Below are positions 45,201 to 56,407 of a stretch of DNA of 64,000 nucleotides, piece by piece; positions within the stretch are counted from its first letter, which is position 1; every line of letters starts with the position of its first letter. Origin of the DNA: Chelonoidis abingdonii (Eukaryota; Chordata; Testudines; Testudinidae); NCBI RefSeq assembly GCF_003597395.2, contig NC_133790.1, positions 20,798,869-20,862,868 on the forward strand. Reading direction: 5' to 3'. The position numbers and the translations under genes were made by a program. The notes below the pieces were generated by a model that saw only the letters and a list, made by a program, of their open reading frames with translations, was not told where the DNA came from and searched no databases.

Positions 45201-47086
45201 CTTCCCCTCGAAAGCGTAAATACGAAGAGGATGAAAGGCAGACCATACCAAATGTATTACAAGGGGAAGTCGCAAGATTAAATCCTAAATTCCTGGTGAA
45301 TCTGGATCCCTCCCATTGCAGTAATAATGGCACAGTCCACCTCATATGCAAGCTAGGTAAGCTAAGAAGAAATGAAGACTGTTTTCAAGAGGTGTTGATT
45401 TTTTTTCCCCTGTGAATATGTACAGCTGTAAATCTTGCCAGCCTATAATTTCATCATGATTTTTCTTTAGCTCGCCAGAGTTGTGGTAATGCATAACGTG
45501 CCATCCTGCAGAGCTTGGTTCAGGAGCAGCCTCAGGATGTACGCCAGATCAAGTAGCTAGATATTTAATCCACTTACAGCTTTTATAGAAAGTGGGGAAA
45601 TGATCTTTCTAAAGCTAAATTATTGTGTGTGGTGTTCTGCCCCCCCCCCCCCCCAAATCCCAGTATCATGGTGTTGACACTAAAAGAAGGCAGTATTTTA
45701 GGCTAGTCTTTGAATAAAATGCTGCTTTTTTTAAACTGAAATATTAGCGGTTTTTGTTGTTCTATGTGTGCATTTAATTGGCTCCTTAAATTGGGATCCA
45801 AGCAAACTCTCCAGGTAATCTGAATTCCTGATAGTATGAAGTGGCCTATTTATAAACATATCTACATTTCTCTCTCCTTGTATTTCAAAAAACTTGCTAT
45901 TTGGGATGTGAGAAATAAATTGGACTTGCAGGTAATTGTTGCCACTGTGGAAGAATCCCAAGAGTGAAACAGTACAGTATTTAACTGTACAACTGGATCT
46001 TGTTAGGTTGCCACTCCACAGATGAAAAATCCTGCCTCTTGCACCGATGGGTGCAGTTTGCTGATAATTCCTCACCCTTGTCTCAAGCTCCACTGGTGTT
46101 AGAAAATGGTTTAATGCCTGGTGTAGTCAGGAGAAAAGTTTTCAGCATCCTGAAACATGGTATTGGGACATAGAGGAAATGGATCAGTCTAATTGTATTG
46201 AAAATGTCTTTCCCAGCTGCACCAGCAGTTGTCACAGCTGGTGGTGTGAGTGAGGAGGTGTGTGTAAGTCTTTGCCCTTCTCTCTCAACCAAGCAAGAAT
46301 GGAGCATACCTTCATGTGAACTTGTTTTGCCTTTGGACAGAAAAAGGTAAAGTGGGTTCATTTTAGTGTGTACCAGACAAAACATGGGAATGCTCTGGTC
46401 CTGGCTTACGTGTGTAGTAGGAACAGAGCCTAGACATTTTGTATTTAGGAAACCAAACTCAAATGATGTACACCTCATGAAAGTCTGAGACTGGTGAGAT
46501 GCGTGGGGTGTGTTGTGGAGCTGGGAGTTCCAGGTTGCGCTTCCAGCAAGCAGAGGCCATTTTTAAAGTGAGCTTTTCAGAAATGAAGACTCCTAGCCTT
46601 GGTTCCATTCAAGATTAGATCTAGTCCCTCCCTGTCCATTCCAGTATATAATGTATAGACATAGGGAAAACACCACGTAAGACATACTTGGGATACCCTG
46701 ATGGAAAATATCTTTTGTTAAAGTAAATGTGTTTGAATTCTAGATGACAAGAACCTTCCAAATGTCCCACCACTACAGCTCAGTGTTCCAGCTGACTATC
46801 CAGATCAGAGCCCTCTGTGGATAGACAATTCTCGACAGTATGGTATGGAGACAATAGGATGGCATCACTTTAAAAAATGGGGGATCAATAAGTGATATTC
46901 AGTTGTTGTGCAACTGTGTTTACCTGGCTGTCTTCTTTTTCTTTTCCAGCAGCCAATCCCTTCTTGCAGTCAGTGTATCAGTACATGACATCAAAGTTGC
47001 TGCAACTTCCAGACAAGCATTCAGTCACAGCACTCTTAAACACCTGGGCACAAAGTATCCGTCAAGCCTGCCTCTCTGCTGCATAA
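3172..47086 (+). CDS. MED15: MED15, Mediator complex subunit 15 (18 coding exons)
   Basis: MED15 (ARC105/PCQAP) is a nuclear subunit of the Mediator tail. Its N-terminal KIX domain binds activators such as SREBP and SMAD2/3, linking them to RNA polymerase II. Here the KIX domain is about residues 5-80 (exons 1-4). A long Gln-rich region covers about residues 151-430 (exons 6-8). A Pro/Ser/Gln linker (exons 9-11) and the conserved C-terminal Mediator-binding part (exons 12-18) follow, ending in the phrase TWAQSIRQACLSAA. All splice sites are GT-AG and all phases join, giving 836 codons and a TAA stop. Human MED15 has about 788. A 50-codon perfect duplication in exon 6 explains the difference. 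The ATG at 3172 has G at -3 and G at +4 and begins MDVSGQETDWRS, the conserved start. Introns are filled with old transposons. CCDC74 lies downstream and faces it. Confidence 0.97.
6668..9290 (+). mobile_element. RTE-like non-LTR retrotransposon, decayed
   Basis: The endonuclease part shows QAYAPTDDTDEEDEERF (about 6738-6790) and VPVMGDFNAHI (about 6838-6870). The reverse transcriptase part shows LDGIHSEMLKFGVEYVES (about 7858), VDFQKAFDNVNRETM (about 8233) and LDFADDIAF (about 8523, the catalytic DD pair). The C-terminal part reads CLGSAISQDGTNSEEIR (about 8710). These phrases fit the RTE superfamily. Many stops and frameshifts divide the ORF, so the copy is dead. Its open pieces (6805-7170, 7858-8133, 8578-8847) are fragments, not genes. 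Subfamily is not assigned. Confidence 0.8.
9600..9720. repeat. Palindromic MITE
   Basis: The left arm GAGCCTGATTTTTCAAAGTA and the right arm ending TACTTCTGCAAATCAGATCC are imperfect inverted repeats around a centre with GTTGTGAGT-type sequence. This resembles a foldback element abundant in turtle genomes. Confidence 0.45.
9735..9890 (-). repeat. MIR-like SINE fragment
   Basis: Phrases such as GACTTGCTCAG, GGCAGAGGCAGGGATCAAA and the AATTCTCCAGG end read as the complement of the MIR/CORE-SINE body. It is strongly diverged. Confidence 0.45.
10171..10900 (+). mobile_element. LTR-like repeat (possible solo LTR of an endogenous retrovirus)
   Basis: A block of about 700 bp contains an AATAAA signal at about 10620 (AGAATAAATGTGCTTGCTTA) followed by a region like the R/U5 part of a long terminal repeat. 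I recognise it as similar to a dispersed LTR of turtle genomes. No gag, pol or env sequence adjoins it. The ends were not fixed by a target-site duplication. Confidence 0.4.
11285..11480 (+). repeat. MIR SINE
   Basis: Recognised by GACCTGGGTTTAATTCCCTG, then TGTGTGATCTAGGACAAGTT, TTTCAGTTTCCCATCTGCAA and the tail CTCACAGGGGTGTTATGAGG, the ordered landmarks of a MIR element in the forward direction. Confidence 0.8.
11880..12030. repeat. MITE fragment, 'GTCTACAC' family
   Basis: Contains GTGTGAAAAATCCACACC-type palindrome and TGTAGCTATGCCTACCTAAC. The same family occurs near 14985-15190. These are non-autonomous DNA transposons with inverted structure, common in turtles. Confidence 0.5.
12045..12285. 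repeat. hAT-type MITE with GGTTCTCAAAC terminus
   Basis: It starts with GGTTCTCAAACTCCGGGTCA and ends GTGCAATGAAGTTTGA, with GGGGTCTGGGGCTGAA-type GC-rich core repeats. Termini of the form GGTTCTCAAAC...GTTTGAGAACC mark a known dispersed hAT-derived family. The right terminus is partly lost. Confidence 0.6.
13590..13770. repeat. MITE fragment, 'GGTCTACACTAC' family
   Basis: Starts GGCCTGGTCTACACTACAGA and holds CATCTACACTAAAATGC and CACCTCCGTGAGAAGC. It belongs to a dispersed turtle DNA-transposon family. The right boundary is unclear. Confidence 0.45.
14530..14617 (+). CDS. MED15: MED15 coding exon 2
   Basis: Acceptor TTTTGCAG and donor CGG|GTAAGG. It codes EEAMRKAGVAPNKSSKDMEN to MKAKTR, the central KIX helices, and is almost identical to the human protein. 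Eighty-eight bases complete the Ile codon split by intron 1. Confidence 0.97.
14618..16155 (+). other. MED15 intron 2
   Basis: Holds a MITE (14985-15190), a G+C-rich block (15220-15725) and the apparent continuation of the MITE (15726-15835). The rest, 14618-14980 and 15840-16155, shows nothing I can name. Confidence 0.6.
14985..15835. repeat. MITE interrupted by a G+C-rich block
   Basis: The left part (14985-15190) has the GTGTGGATTTTTCACACC palindrome and ends GGTGTAGACAGC. The right part (15726-15835) has GTAGTCAGTATCTACACTT and AAGTGTAGACATAGC. Between them lies about 500 bp of strongly G+C-rich but CpG-poor sequence. The simplest reading is one old MITE family flanking or containing a later insertion. 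The class of the GC-rich block is unknown. Confidence 0.45.
16156..16207 (+). CDS. MED15: MED15 coding exon 3
   Basis: Acceptor CAACTTTAG and donor C|GTAAGT. Codes EEYLSLVARLIIHFRDI, the last long KIX helix, plus one base. Fifty-two bases. Confidence 0.97.
16208..17171 (+). other. MED15 intron 3
   Basis: A 964-bp intron with GT-AG ends. I see no gene, repeat or RNA in it. Confidence 0.6.
17172..17201 (+). CDS. MED15: MED15 coding exon 4 (30-bp microexon)
   Basis: Acceptor TTTTCTAG and donor GTG|GTAAGA. Codes HNKKSQASVS across phases 1-1. It is too short for a standard ORF scan but matches the human sequence at this place exactly. Confidence 0.96.
17202..18317 (+). other. MED15 intron 4
   Basis: A 1.1-kb intron. 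A reverse MIR lies at 18026-18235. The rest is unassigned. The ORF at 17462-17821 has no family motif. Confidence 0.6.
18026..18235 (-). repeat. MIR SINE fragment
   Basis: Reads on the complement as MIR: CCAGTTTACAGATGGAAAAA, AAGTCAGTGGCAGAATTGTG and GAACTCAGG are reverse complements of the MIR body. It lies next to the exon 5 acceptor. Confidence 0.6.
18318..18530 (+). CDS. MED15: MED15 coding exon 5
   Basis: Acceptor TATTCGCAG and donor CAGA|GTAAGT. Codes DPMNALQNLTGGPPAGAAGM and a Gly/Met/Pro-rich linker to STATQQ. This links the KIX domain to the Gln-rich region. 213 bases, phases 1-1. Confidence 0.97.
18826..18962. repeat. Foldback repeat
   Basis: AGACAATGTGGGTGAGGTGA at the left and CCTCGCCCACCCTGTCTCTC at the right are inverted copies, and TTTTATTGGACCAACTC pairs with GTTGGTCCAATAAAAGA inside. 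It is a short palindromic element of a kind frequent in turtles. Confidence 0.65.
19090..19500. repeat. Non-autonomous TIR element
   Basis: The left end TTAGGGTTCGGCTACACTTG matches the complement of the right end AATGTAGCCAAGCCCTTA with few changes. The body is rich in AGCGCTG and TGTGGCCACA phrases. No transposase is encoded. It lies 586 bp upstream of the polyQ exon. Confidence 0.7.
19885..19985. repeat. Dispersed repeat with 'CTTGTGGCACCTTAGAGACT' phrase
   Basis: CTTGTGGCACCTTAGAGACT, then AACAAATTTGTTTGAGC and CCACTTCATCGGACGCATGC, is a very frequent repeat in reptile genomes. I recognise the phrase but am unsure of its class. Confidence 0.6.
20086..20504 (+). CDS. MED15: MED15 coding exon 6 (polyglutamine exon)
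   Basis: Acceptor GACTTTCAG and donor CAG|GTAATG. 419 bases code residues 151-290, starting TQLQLQQMAQ and rich in Gln with AAAAAAA tracts. Two direct copies of a 150-bp unit lie at 20112-20433 with no mismatch. The unit codes 50 residues with FQAQQSAMQQQFQV in each copy. The human exon has one such phrase. The acceptor and phase agree with the human gene. Confidence 0.95.
20112..20433 (+). repeat. Perfect 150-bp tandem duplication in MED15 exon 6
   Basis: The bases from 20112 to 20283 recur at an offset of exactly 150 bp (20262 to 20433). I compared them block by block and found no difference. The unit is in frame (50 codons) and includes a CAG/CAA tract, the FQAQQSAMQQQFQ segment and a polyalanine tract. 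Confidence 0.95.
20505..22016 (+). other. MED15 intron 6
   Basis: Carries a TIR element (20750-21436). I see nothing recognisable at 21440-22010 or 20505-20745. Confidence 0.6.
20750..21436. repeat. Non-autonomous TIR element, about 690 bp
   Basis: The left CAAGGGCTTGGCACTTGCAA and the right GAGCGTAGCCATGCCCTAAG ends are inverted repeats of the AGGGC(T/A)TGGC type. The right end resembles the TIR of the 19090-19500 element. The inside has no transposase ORF. Confidence 0.6.
22017..22340 (+). CDS. MED15: MED15 coding exon 7
   Basis: Acceptor CTGTTTTAG and donor CAG|GTAAGT. 324 bases (phases 0-0) code residues 291-398: QLQRIAQMQLQQQ, long Gln tracts, then SQLPPQSQAQSMVSQAQAI. This is the second half of the Gln-rich activator-interaction region. 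Confidence 0.96.
22341..23625 (+). other. MED15 intron 7
   Basis: A 1.3-kb intron. I see no repeat or gene in it that I can name. Confidence 0.5.
23626..23721 (+). CDS. MED15: MED15 coding exon 8
   Basis: Acceptor CTTTAAATATTCAAG and donor CAG|GTAAGG. 96 bases (phases 0-0) code VRAQLVQQQQQQAAAAVQAA and AQAAQMGASGQ. The exon begins GTAAGAG, itself a donor-like sequence. The frame and the VRA start agree with the human protein. Confidence 0.92.
23722..28767 (+). other. MED15 intron 8
   Basis: A 5.0-kb intron. It holds a reverse MIR (24530-24665), a small repeat scrap near 25650-25700 (TTATTATTTGTATTATCATAGC) and an A-rich stretch at 26669-26700. I see nothing else I can support in it. Confidence 0.55.
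24530..24665 (-). repeat. MIR SINE fragment
   Basis: GGTGGGGAAACTGAGG, CAGTCAGTGGCACAGCTGGG and ATAGAATCCAGTTTTCCTGA are reverse complements of MIR landmarks in the right order. Confidence 0.75.
28768..28887 (+). CDS. MED15: MED15 coding exon 9 (likely cassette exon)
   Basis: Acceptor GTCCTCAAAG and donor CAG|GTATTT. 120 bases (phases 0-0) code MITATMARGGMQIRPRFPPT and SSIPLGGQQMPQ. The matching 40-residue segment is absent from a known shorter human isoform, so this is probably an optional exon here too. It is flanked by very long introns. Confidence 0.93.
29735..29850 (+). mobile_element. CR1 LINE 3' tail fragment
   Basis: AGTGGGTGGGTGAGGTTCTG is followed by TCCCTTCTGATCTTAGTG, the CR1 3' end seen in full at 34010-34100, with the piece between them deleted. 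Confidence 0.65.
31388..34100 (+). mobile_element. CR1 LINE, 5'-truncated and decayed
   Basis: Starts in the C-terminal part of the endonuclease (TRGDAILDLVLVTSEDLIEE, GSSDHELIQF). The RT follows with GVPQGSVLGPILFNLFITDL (about 32793) and IKFADDTKLGG (about 32878), the catalytic DD pair. The 3' part codes EDLSFERRLKELGLFSLIKR and RGDMITVYKYI. The 3' UTR ends GGTCCCTTCTGACCTTAAAG and TGATTCTAT, the CR1 hallmark. Many stops show it is inactive. It interrupts the hAT element. Confidence 0.9.
34173..34360. mobile_element. Mariner/pogo-like MITE, copy 1
   Basis: TA duplications flank it (34171-34172 and 34361-34362). The TIRs are TACCTCTGCCCCAATATAAC and the complement of TCAGGGTAGAGGTG. The same family occurs at 42318-42508. 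TA duplication and TIR structure fit Tc1/mariner-type movement. Removing it restores a continuous hAT sequence. Confidence 0.8.
34873..35142 (+). pseudogene. hAT (ZBED-like) transposase fragment
   Basis: An 89-codon open stretch reads TTVDSRFKNLKCCPKSERDE, then VWSMLSEILKEQ and a D/E-rich end. This is the C-terminal half of a hAT-family transposase, upstream of the dimerisation region. The following sequence (about 35143-35340) still codes PLEWWLKH- and LSLSG-like phrases with stops and shifts. The N-terminal BED finger and most of the catalytic part are lost. It is a dead copy in an intron. Confidence 0.8.
35735..35990 (+). mobile_element. L2/L3-like LINE fragment
   Basis: GDSAKVKKLGVIFDNTFPRK matches the LGVxxD region that follows the catalytic part of RT in L2/CR1-L3 LINEs. 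The rest is eroded. It lies just beyond the right end of the hAT element. Confidence 0.55.
36904..36938. repeat. Perfect 15-bp hairpin
   Basis: ATTGTATAATGTAAT and ATTACATTATACAAT are exact inverted repeats around a five-base loop, CCTAC. It may be a small foldback element. Confidence 0.8.
37845..38015. repeat. TIR element (MITE)
   Basis: CAGGGCTGGTGCTAGG at the left and CCTAGAGCTGGCCCTG at the right are inverted repeats. The inside has A-rich stretches and GCTGCCCTAAGCACGTGCTT. This is a common turtle MITE. The ORFs across it are chance. Confidence 0.75.
39541..39683 (+). CDS. MED15: MED15 coding exon 10
   Basis: Acceptor CCCATTTCAG and donor TCAG|GTGAGC. Codes VSQSSITMMSSPSPVQQAQT, then PQSMPPPPQPQPSPQPGQPT and SQPNSNV, a Pro/Gln-rich linker very close to the human protein. 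143 bases, phases 0-2. Confidence 0.97.
40322..40430. repeat. Dispersed repeat ending
   Basis: GATTGTAAATTTTTTGGGGG, then CACCTAGCAGCACAGTGGGC and CTGGGGCCTATGGGCAGTAC, is a frequent reptile and bird repeat ending. Related scraps occur near 25650 and 53020. Its class is uncertain. Confidence 0.45.
40431..40552. repeat. Palindromic MITE
   Basis: GTGGGATTTTCAAACGC at the left and CACTTTTGTAAGTCCCAC at the right are inverted. Inside, GCTCCCATTGAAATCAATGA pairs with the following ACTGAGAGCAGAGC region. It is a foldback element. Confidence 0.65.
40697..40824 (+). CDS. MED15: MED15 coding exon 11
   Basis: Acceptor AATCTTCAG and donor CCAG|GTAACT. Codes SGPAPSPSSFLPSPSPQPSQ and RTPQNFSVPSPGPLNTP. 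128 bases, phases 2-1. Nearly identical to human. Confidence 0.97.
40825..41201 (+). other. MED15 intron 11
   Basis: A short (377-bp) intron. I see no repeat or gene in it. Confidence 0.55.
41202..41336 (+). CDS. MED15: MED15 coding exon 12
   Basis: Acceptor CTGGTGCAG and donor GAAG|GTGTGG. Codes NPNSVMSPASSSQSEEQQYL and EKLKQLSKYIEPLRRMINKI. The second phrase begins the conserved C-terminal Mediator-binding region. 135 bases, phases 1-1. Confidence 0.97.
41337..41727 (+). other. MED15 intron 12
   Basis: A short (391-bp) intron with no feature I can name. The ORFs across it read on from exon 12 and are not coding. Confidence 0.6.
41728..41791 (+). CDS. MED15: MED15 coding exon 13
   Basis: Acceptor TTTATTTCAG and donor CG|GTAACT. 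Codes RKKDLSKMKSLLDILTDPSK, identical in type to human. 64 bases, phases 1-2. Confidence 0.97.
42178..43493. mobile_element. Non-autonomous hAT-like element, about 1.3 kb
   Basis: CAGGGTGGATTTGATTTAAA at the left pairs with the complement of TTTTTATTCACCCTG at the right. The flanks CCTAAGAC (42170-42177) and CCTAAGAT (43494-43501) are an 8-bp duplication with one change, which fits hAT. No transposase is encoded. A 190-bp TA-flanked MITE is inserted at 42318-42508. Confidence 0.8.
42318..42508. mobile_element. Mariner/pogo-like MITE, copy 2
   Basis: The same family as 34173-34360: TTTGGATATAATGTGGTAAA, GATCAAAGCAAGTGCAATAT and GACAGCGTTATATCAAGG are shared. TA duplicates flank it (42316-42317, 42509-42510). 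It lies inside the hAT-like element. Confidence 0.8.
43995..44061 (+). CDS. MED15: MED15 coding exon 14
   Basis: Acceptor CTTTTCAG and donor GTG|GTAAGC. Codes CPLKTLQKCEIALEKLKNDM and AV after the split Arg. 67 bases, phases 2-0. It matches human residue for residue. Confidence 0.97.
44062..44823 (+). other. MED15 intron 14
   Basis: A 762-bp intron. A MITE-like repeat lies at 44393-44580. The rest is unassigned. Confidence 0.55.
44393..44580. repeat. MITE-like repeat, 'GTTTGTCTACATGG' family
   Basis: GGGTTTGTCTACATGGAGAC, then CATTAAACCCCTGTATGGAC and ATTCTGAATGAGTGTACCCA, belongs to a dispersed foldback family. The arms are imperfect. Confidence 0.5.
44824..44984 (+). CDS. MED15: MED15 coding exon 15
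   Basis: Acceptor GTGCTTTAG and donor CAC|GTATGT. Codes PTPPPPPVPPTKQQYLCQPL, then LDAVLANIRSPVFNHSLYRT and FVPAMTAIHGPPIT. It is highly conserved. 161 bases, phases 0-2. Confidence 0.97.
45190..45356 (+). CDS. MED15: MED15 coding exon 16
   Basis: Acceptor TTTACACAG and donor CTAG|GTAAGC. Codes TAQMASPRKRKYEEDERQTI, then NVLQGEVARLNPKFLVNLDP and SHCSNNGTVHLICKL. PRKRKYEED is a possible nuclear-localisation signal. 167 bases, phases 2-1. Intron 15 (44985-45189) is only 205 bp. Confidence 0.97.
45357..46743 (+). other. MED15 intron 16
   Basis: A 1.4-kb intron. It has a run of 15-16 C near 45641-45655. I see no gene or named repeat in it. Confidence 0.5.
46744..46842 (+). CDS. MED15: MED15 coding exon 17
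   Basis: Acceptor GAATTCTAG and donor TATG|GTATGG. Codes DKNLPNVPPLQLSVPADYPD and QSPLWIDNSRQY. 99 bases, phases 1-1. Intron 17 is only 107 bp. Confidence 0.97.
46950..47086 (+). CDS. MED15: MED15 terminal coding exon 18
   Basis: Acceptor TTTTCCAG|CAGCC, a tandem NAGNAG site. The first AG gives Tyr-Ala-Ala-Asn, the length that matches human Tyr-Asp-Ala-Asn. Use of the second AG (46953) would remove one Ala. It codes NPFLQSVYQYMTSKLLQLPD, then KHSVTALLNTWAQSIRQACL and SAA, followed by TAA at 47084-47086. Confidence 0.96.
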
Positions 47087-47518
47087 CTTCCTCCCCTTGT
47101 GAAATCATGAAGCAAAGAAATGGGGTCTCAACAGCTGGCCTCTCCCATGGCCACTGGAAGAATCACAGGCATTTTGGGAGGGAACTTCAGAAGAAAAAGC
47201 CTTATACTGTTTTGTTTCTAGGTGCCAGGTTCAATAGGGAACCTGGTGTTAGATTTAGATTTCATGCTTTTATCTTCTGCCTTTGTGGACTTTGCCAACA
47301 TTTTCACATATACAGAACATGTATATATGGTTCTTGAGACTGATATATTAGGAGGGGCTTTTATTGTCTTCTTAGAGAAGAAATTATTTGTAGACTTCCA
47401 TCAGGGAGTCTGAATGGTATAGAAAGGAGAGGGAAGAATGTCCTAATTTGCTTCAGACTTTGCCTGATGCCAGTATTCCTCACACTCTGTATGTTGTGTG
47501 ACTTGATATTGCCCCAAG

Positions 47519-47524
47519 AATAAA
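47519..47524 (+). terminator. Candidate proximal poly(A) signal of MED15
   Basis: AATAAA lies 433 bp after the MED15 stop codon. It would give a short 3' UTR. Usage is not known. Confidence 0.4.
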
Positions 47525-48524
47525 TTAGCTGCAGCTAGAATGTGCTCACAAACTTCCCTATGGTTGCAGGAGTCTGATAATCTAATTTGAAGAAAGGGGA
47601 GAAATTGGGGCCTTTTTAGGGCATCCCTAATGCATCAGATTAATCTGAATAATTATGTTTAGGAGGAAAACCAACCATAGGAAAAATTTTATAGCTTATT
47701 TTAAACACTACTTTGTATAAACAGTTTTTGGTTAGCACGGACCATGCATTTCTCACTCTTAGAAAGTCGGATGATCTGAAGCAGGGGTATTCAAGTGTGC
47801 ATGCTGACTGATTTCCCTGTGAGCTCCAAGTGCGTCTGCAGGGAAAATCAATTGATTGACTCATAGCAGCACTGTAAATGAATCCAGCAGGCTGCAGCTA
47901 CTTATCTGCATTTATATTTACCAGGGAAATTGCATCTTACCTAGCATTTCTCTTGGGTGTTGGCTTCCCTGGGGAGTGATGCAACTCATGGGAAGTCTTT
48001 GCATATCCCATTCGCATCTGTTCGTTTAAAAAAACTGAACATAGCTCAGGTCTAAGGCTGACAATTGATCTTACGTGCCTTGGGCACTGAGGGACACCCA
48101 ACTGTAAAAGTATTACTGGTCATCTCAATTAGGATAACAAGACAGATGGCAGCTGCTGTATTGTGAGGCAATGCAAATAAAGCCACTTGCCATTAGTAAC
48201 TGGTTCCATACACAATGTGATTACATTTCAATTTGCCCTATCTTTGTAATTCATTCACTCTCAATTCCTATGTGTAAGGGAATTTCAAAGTCTCAAGTAT
48301 TTCCATCACACCCTGCTCCATCCCCCAGTATTGTGCAACAGACCCTGACAAGTAGCTGGACTCTTACAGTGGTGTCAAGAAATTGCTGTGACCTCTGTAA
48401 ATCTGTGTGGTGTCATCAGTTTTAGGATGTTTTAAAATGTGGGTACTTAGTAAGCACTGATTGAGGCAGCCGAGTGGTATCAATATTTTGTACATGAACT
48501 AATGCATTATGTTTGTTTTATCGT

Positions 48525-48536
48525 AATAAATTTATT
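48525..48536. terminator. Palindromic poly(A) signal AATAAATTTATT, MED15 (+) and CCDC74 (-)
   Basis: AATAAA (48525-48530) is fused to its complement TTTATT (48531-48536), so the canonical signal reads on both strands. It is the last plus-strand signal after MED15 before the facing gene. I saw no other TTTATT between it and the CCDC74 stop codon (49889). The G/T-rich downstream element is clear on the plus strand and weak on the minus strand. Confidence 0.55.
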
Positions 48537-48540
48537 ATTC

Positions 48541-49888
48541 CTGTGTTTGAAACTAACCTACTATCACTCCAATGTTAATCCTTGGACAACAGCTCTGCAG
48601 TGACCAAAGGCTGGTGCCTACTTCGTATGTCTTATTGGGAGCTGAAATCTCTGCACCCAGAACTGAGGGAGGAAAAATCATGTATGGCACTACATTAGTT
48701 GTCCCATGCTGCAGAATAGCAGCCAAGTTCGCCATCAACTGGAGGAGTGGTTCAAAAGATTGCTAAGGGAAATGTTATGTAGAGGTGAAAGATTTTTAAT
48801 TTAGATCTAGCCAAGATCATTATTAACTTAATACCATGAGATTGGTGTCCAGGTGCTTTTGTAAAATGCGTTAGTGGACGGATGTTCATATCATAAAAGC
48901 CAACATCTCAGTTTGTTTCCCTTTTGCACAGTCAGGTGAGAAGACAAGAATTGAATGAACACACACGTTTTTAGGTAATTTTAAGGAGCCTATCACTGTG
49001 GTGTTGACAATCGTAGGTCTGCTCCACTGGGGATAAGGTTGTGATGCATATCAGCAGCCTGGTTTAGGGAATCTTGCATACTTGCTATACATATTATTTG
49101 TTTTCAGAGCAGTCAACCCACTATGTTGCCATGAGTTGAATGGAAACTAGCCCATAGCAAAGATGAAACAATGGAATGTTACAGATTCTGAGTAAAAAGT
49201 GTGCAGCCTAGAGCAGAGTAATATGACTCCCCATATAGTTTCAGCTGCACCTTTGCTGCTGATCAGTGGGTCCTATACCTGCATCAAAAAAAAAAAATTC
49301 TGATAAGACTACTGTAAATTTCAGCTCAGTTCCCATCTAACAGCTCTGCAGAGCTGTGAAATCTTGTCTTGCCAGGTAACATGATGTAGCATGTGGCTTC
49401 CAGCCTTTCCACTGATGGATTAGCAGTAATCTAGTGTTATCTGTAAAACTGTGCAGCCCATACCTGCATGACAATAAATGTATGCTGCTTTAAAATAATC
49501 TCTGCCAAACTAAAGAAGTTTGTGGGATATTGCACTGACATGCTTAAAAGTGATAAGCATCCAATTTCCTAAACAGTAATCTCTTACAGGCTTTCATCAT
49601 TAAGTTAACTCACAAAATAAACATCCTGAAGGAATAAGGGGAGTGGTACCCATGGAAATCATTGAAGGAATGAGGCTAAGCTGCAACAATAGAAGCATAA
49701 GCTCTTTGTTCCTGAATAGAAGACACGGTGATTTCATAATTAAATTTTACTTGAAGTGGGGAGATAATAGCAGCAAACCAATCTATGTTGAAACTACAAT
49801 GTAAACTCAAACATATCCTGGGAGTGCTGTAGCTACTGGAACACTTTTAAGGAGAAGAGATCTGGAATGCAGTTGCTGAACAACCAGA
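48541..49888 (-). other. CCDC74: Probable CCDC74 3' UTR
   Basis: It lies downstream of the CCDC74 stop on the minus strand and ends at the palindromic poly(A) signal. No repeat that I can name is present. The assignment is an inference from position and from the lack of another minus-strand AATAAA. Confidence 0.4.
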
Positions 49889-55601
<5,713 letters not shown>

Positions 55602-56029
55602 CTGCAAAGAAGCATAAGTGATGAATTGGGCATTATGATCATAGAACTGACCAGTGAAGAAGCTATATTATCCTCAGTTTAGAATAGGAAACACAGGTAA
55701 ACTATTTATTTAAAGTCTGCAGAGCCAAGGCGCTCTACATGCAGGATTGTTGAGAGCAACCTGCAATGTAACTGTTTCTGCTTGGTTTAACCAGCAGGAG
55801 TGTTTTCTGCACTCAGCATGGAACACAATATGAGCACAAAGACCTGGATAAAATCACTGAAGATTGATCTGTAAAAGGGAGGGATGCTCTGGGGCAAGGT
55901 TAAGCAACTAGGAACATTGAAGACTGACTGCTGCTTATTGGTGGAGTTTGTCCACCCTTGGTCACAGTAGTTGGCTATTGCAAGGTGCTCCTGACTGCGC
56001 TTCTATACTAGGTAGTGGTGGCTCATCCA

Positions 56030-56215
56030 GTTCTTCGAGTGATTGCTCATATCCACTCTAGTAGGTGTGCGTGCCGCGCGTGCATGTTCGTCGGAAGACT
56101 TTTACTCTAGCAACTCCAGCGGGCCGGCAGGTCGCCCCCTAGAGTGGTGCCGCCATGGCGGGTAATATATACCCCTGCCGGCCCGCCCGCTCCTCAGTTC
56201 TTTCTTACCGCCGTG
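56030..56215 (+). repeat. DIRS left inverted terminal repeat
   Basis: Starts GTTCTTCGAGTGATTGCTCA. The core AGCAACTCCAGCGGGCCGGC and CTGCCGGCCCGCCCGCTCCT is the reverse complement of 61665-61800 with few differences. The outer 30 bases differ from the right ITR end, as is usual for DIRS. Confidence 0.9.
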
Positions 56216-56407
56216 TCAGTCATTGGAACTGTGGAGCACGGCATAGCTGTCCTCCACATCCCTAGCTTCTCTTCGTTCATTGTTCTAGTTCTAGTGTTAG
56301 TTTTAATTATAGTTTACCTAGTATAGTATAGTTGTAGTTTATAGTTCTAGTGTATATAGTTAGCAGGTTCGGGGCGCTAGCCCTCTCCCGCGCCCGGCGC
56401 CGGGCTC

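Larger units (their letters stand above)
47087..48540 (+). other. MED15: MED15 3' untranslated region
   Basis: About 1.45 kb of sequence follows the stop codon without a recognisable repeat. The candidate poly(A) signals are AATAAA at 47519-47524 and at 48525-48530. The second is followed by T/G-rich sequence (ATTCCTGTGTTTG), a good downstream element. The length is inferred from signals only. Confidence 0.6.

Noticed and set aside
48553..48766. Open frames on both strands containing GAEISAP phrases downstream of MED15.
   Set aside because: I know no family with this phrase, there is no splice context, and the region lies in the inferred CCDC74 3' UTR.
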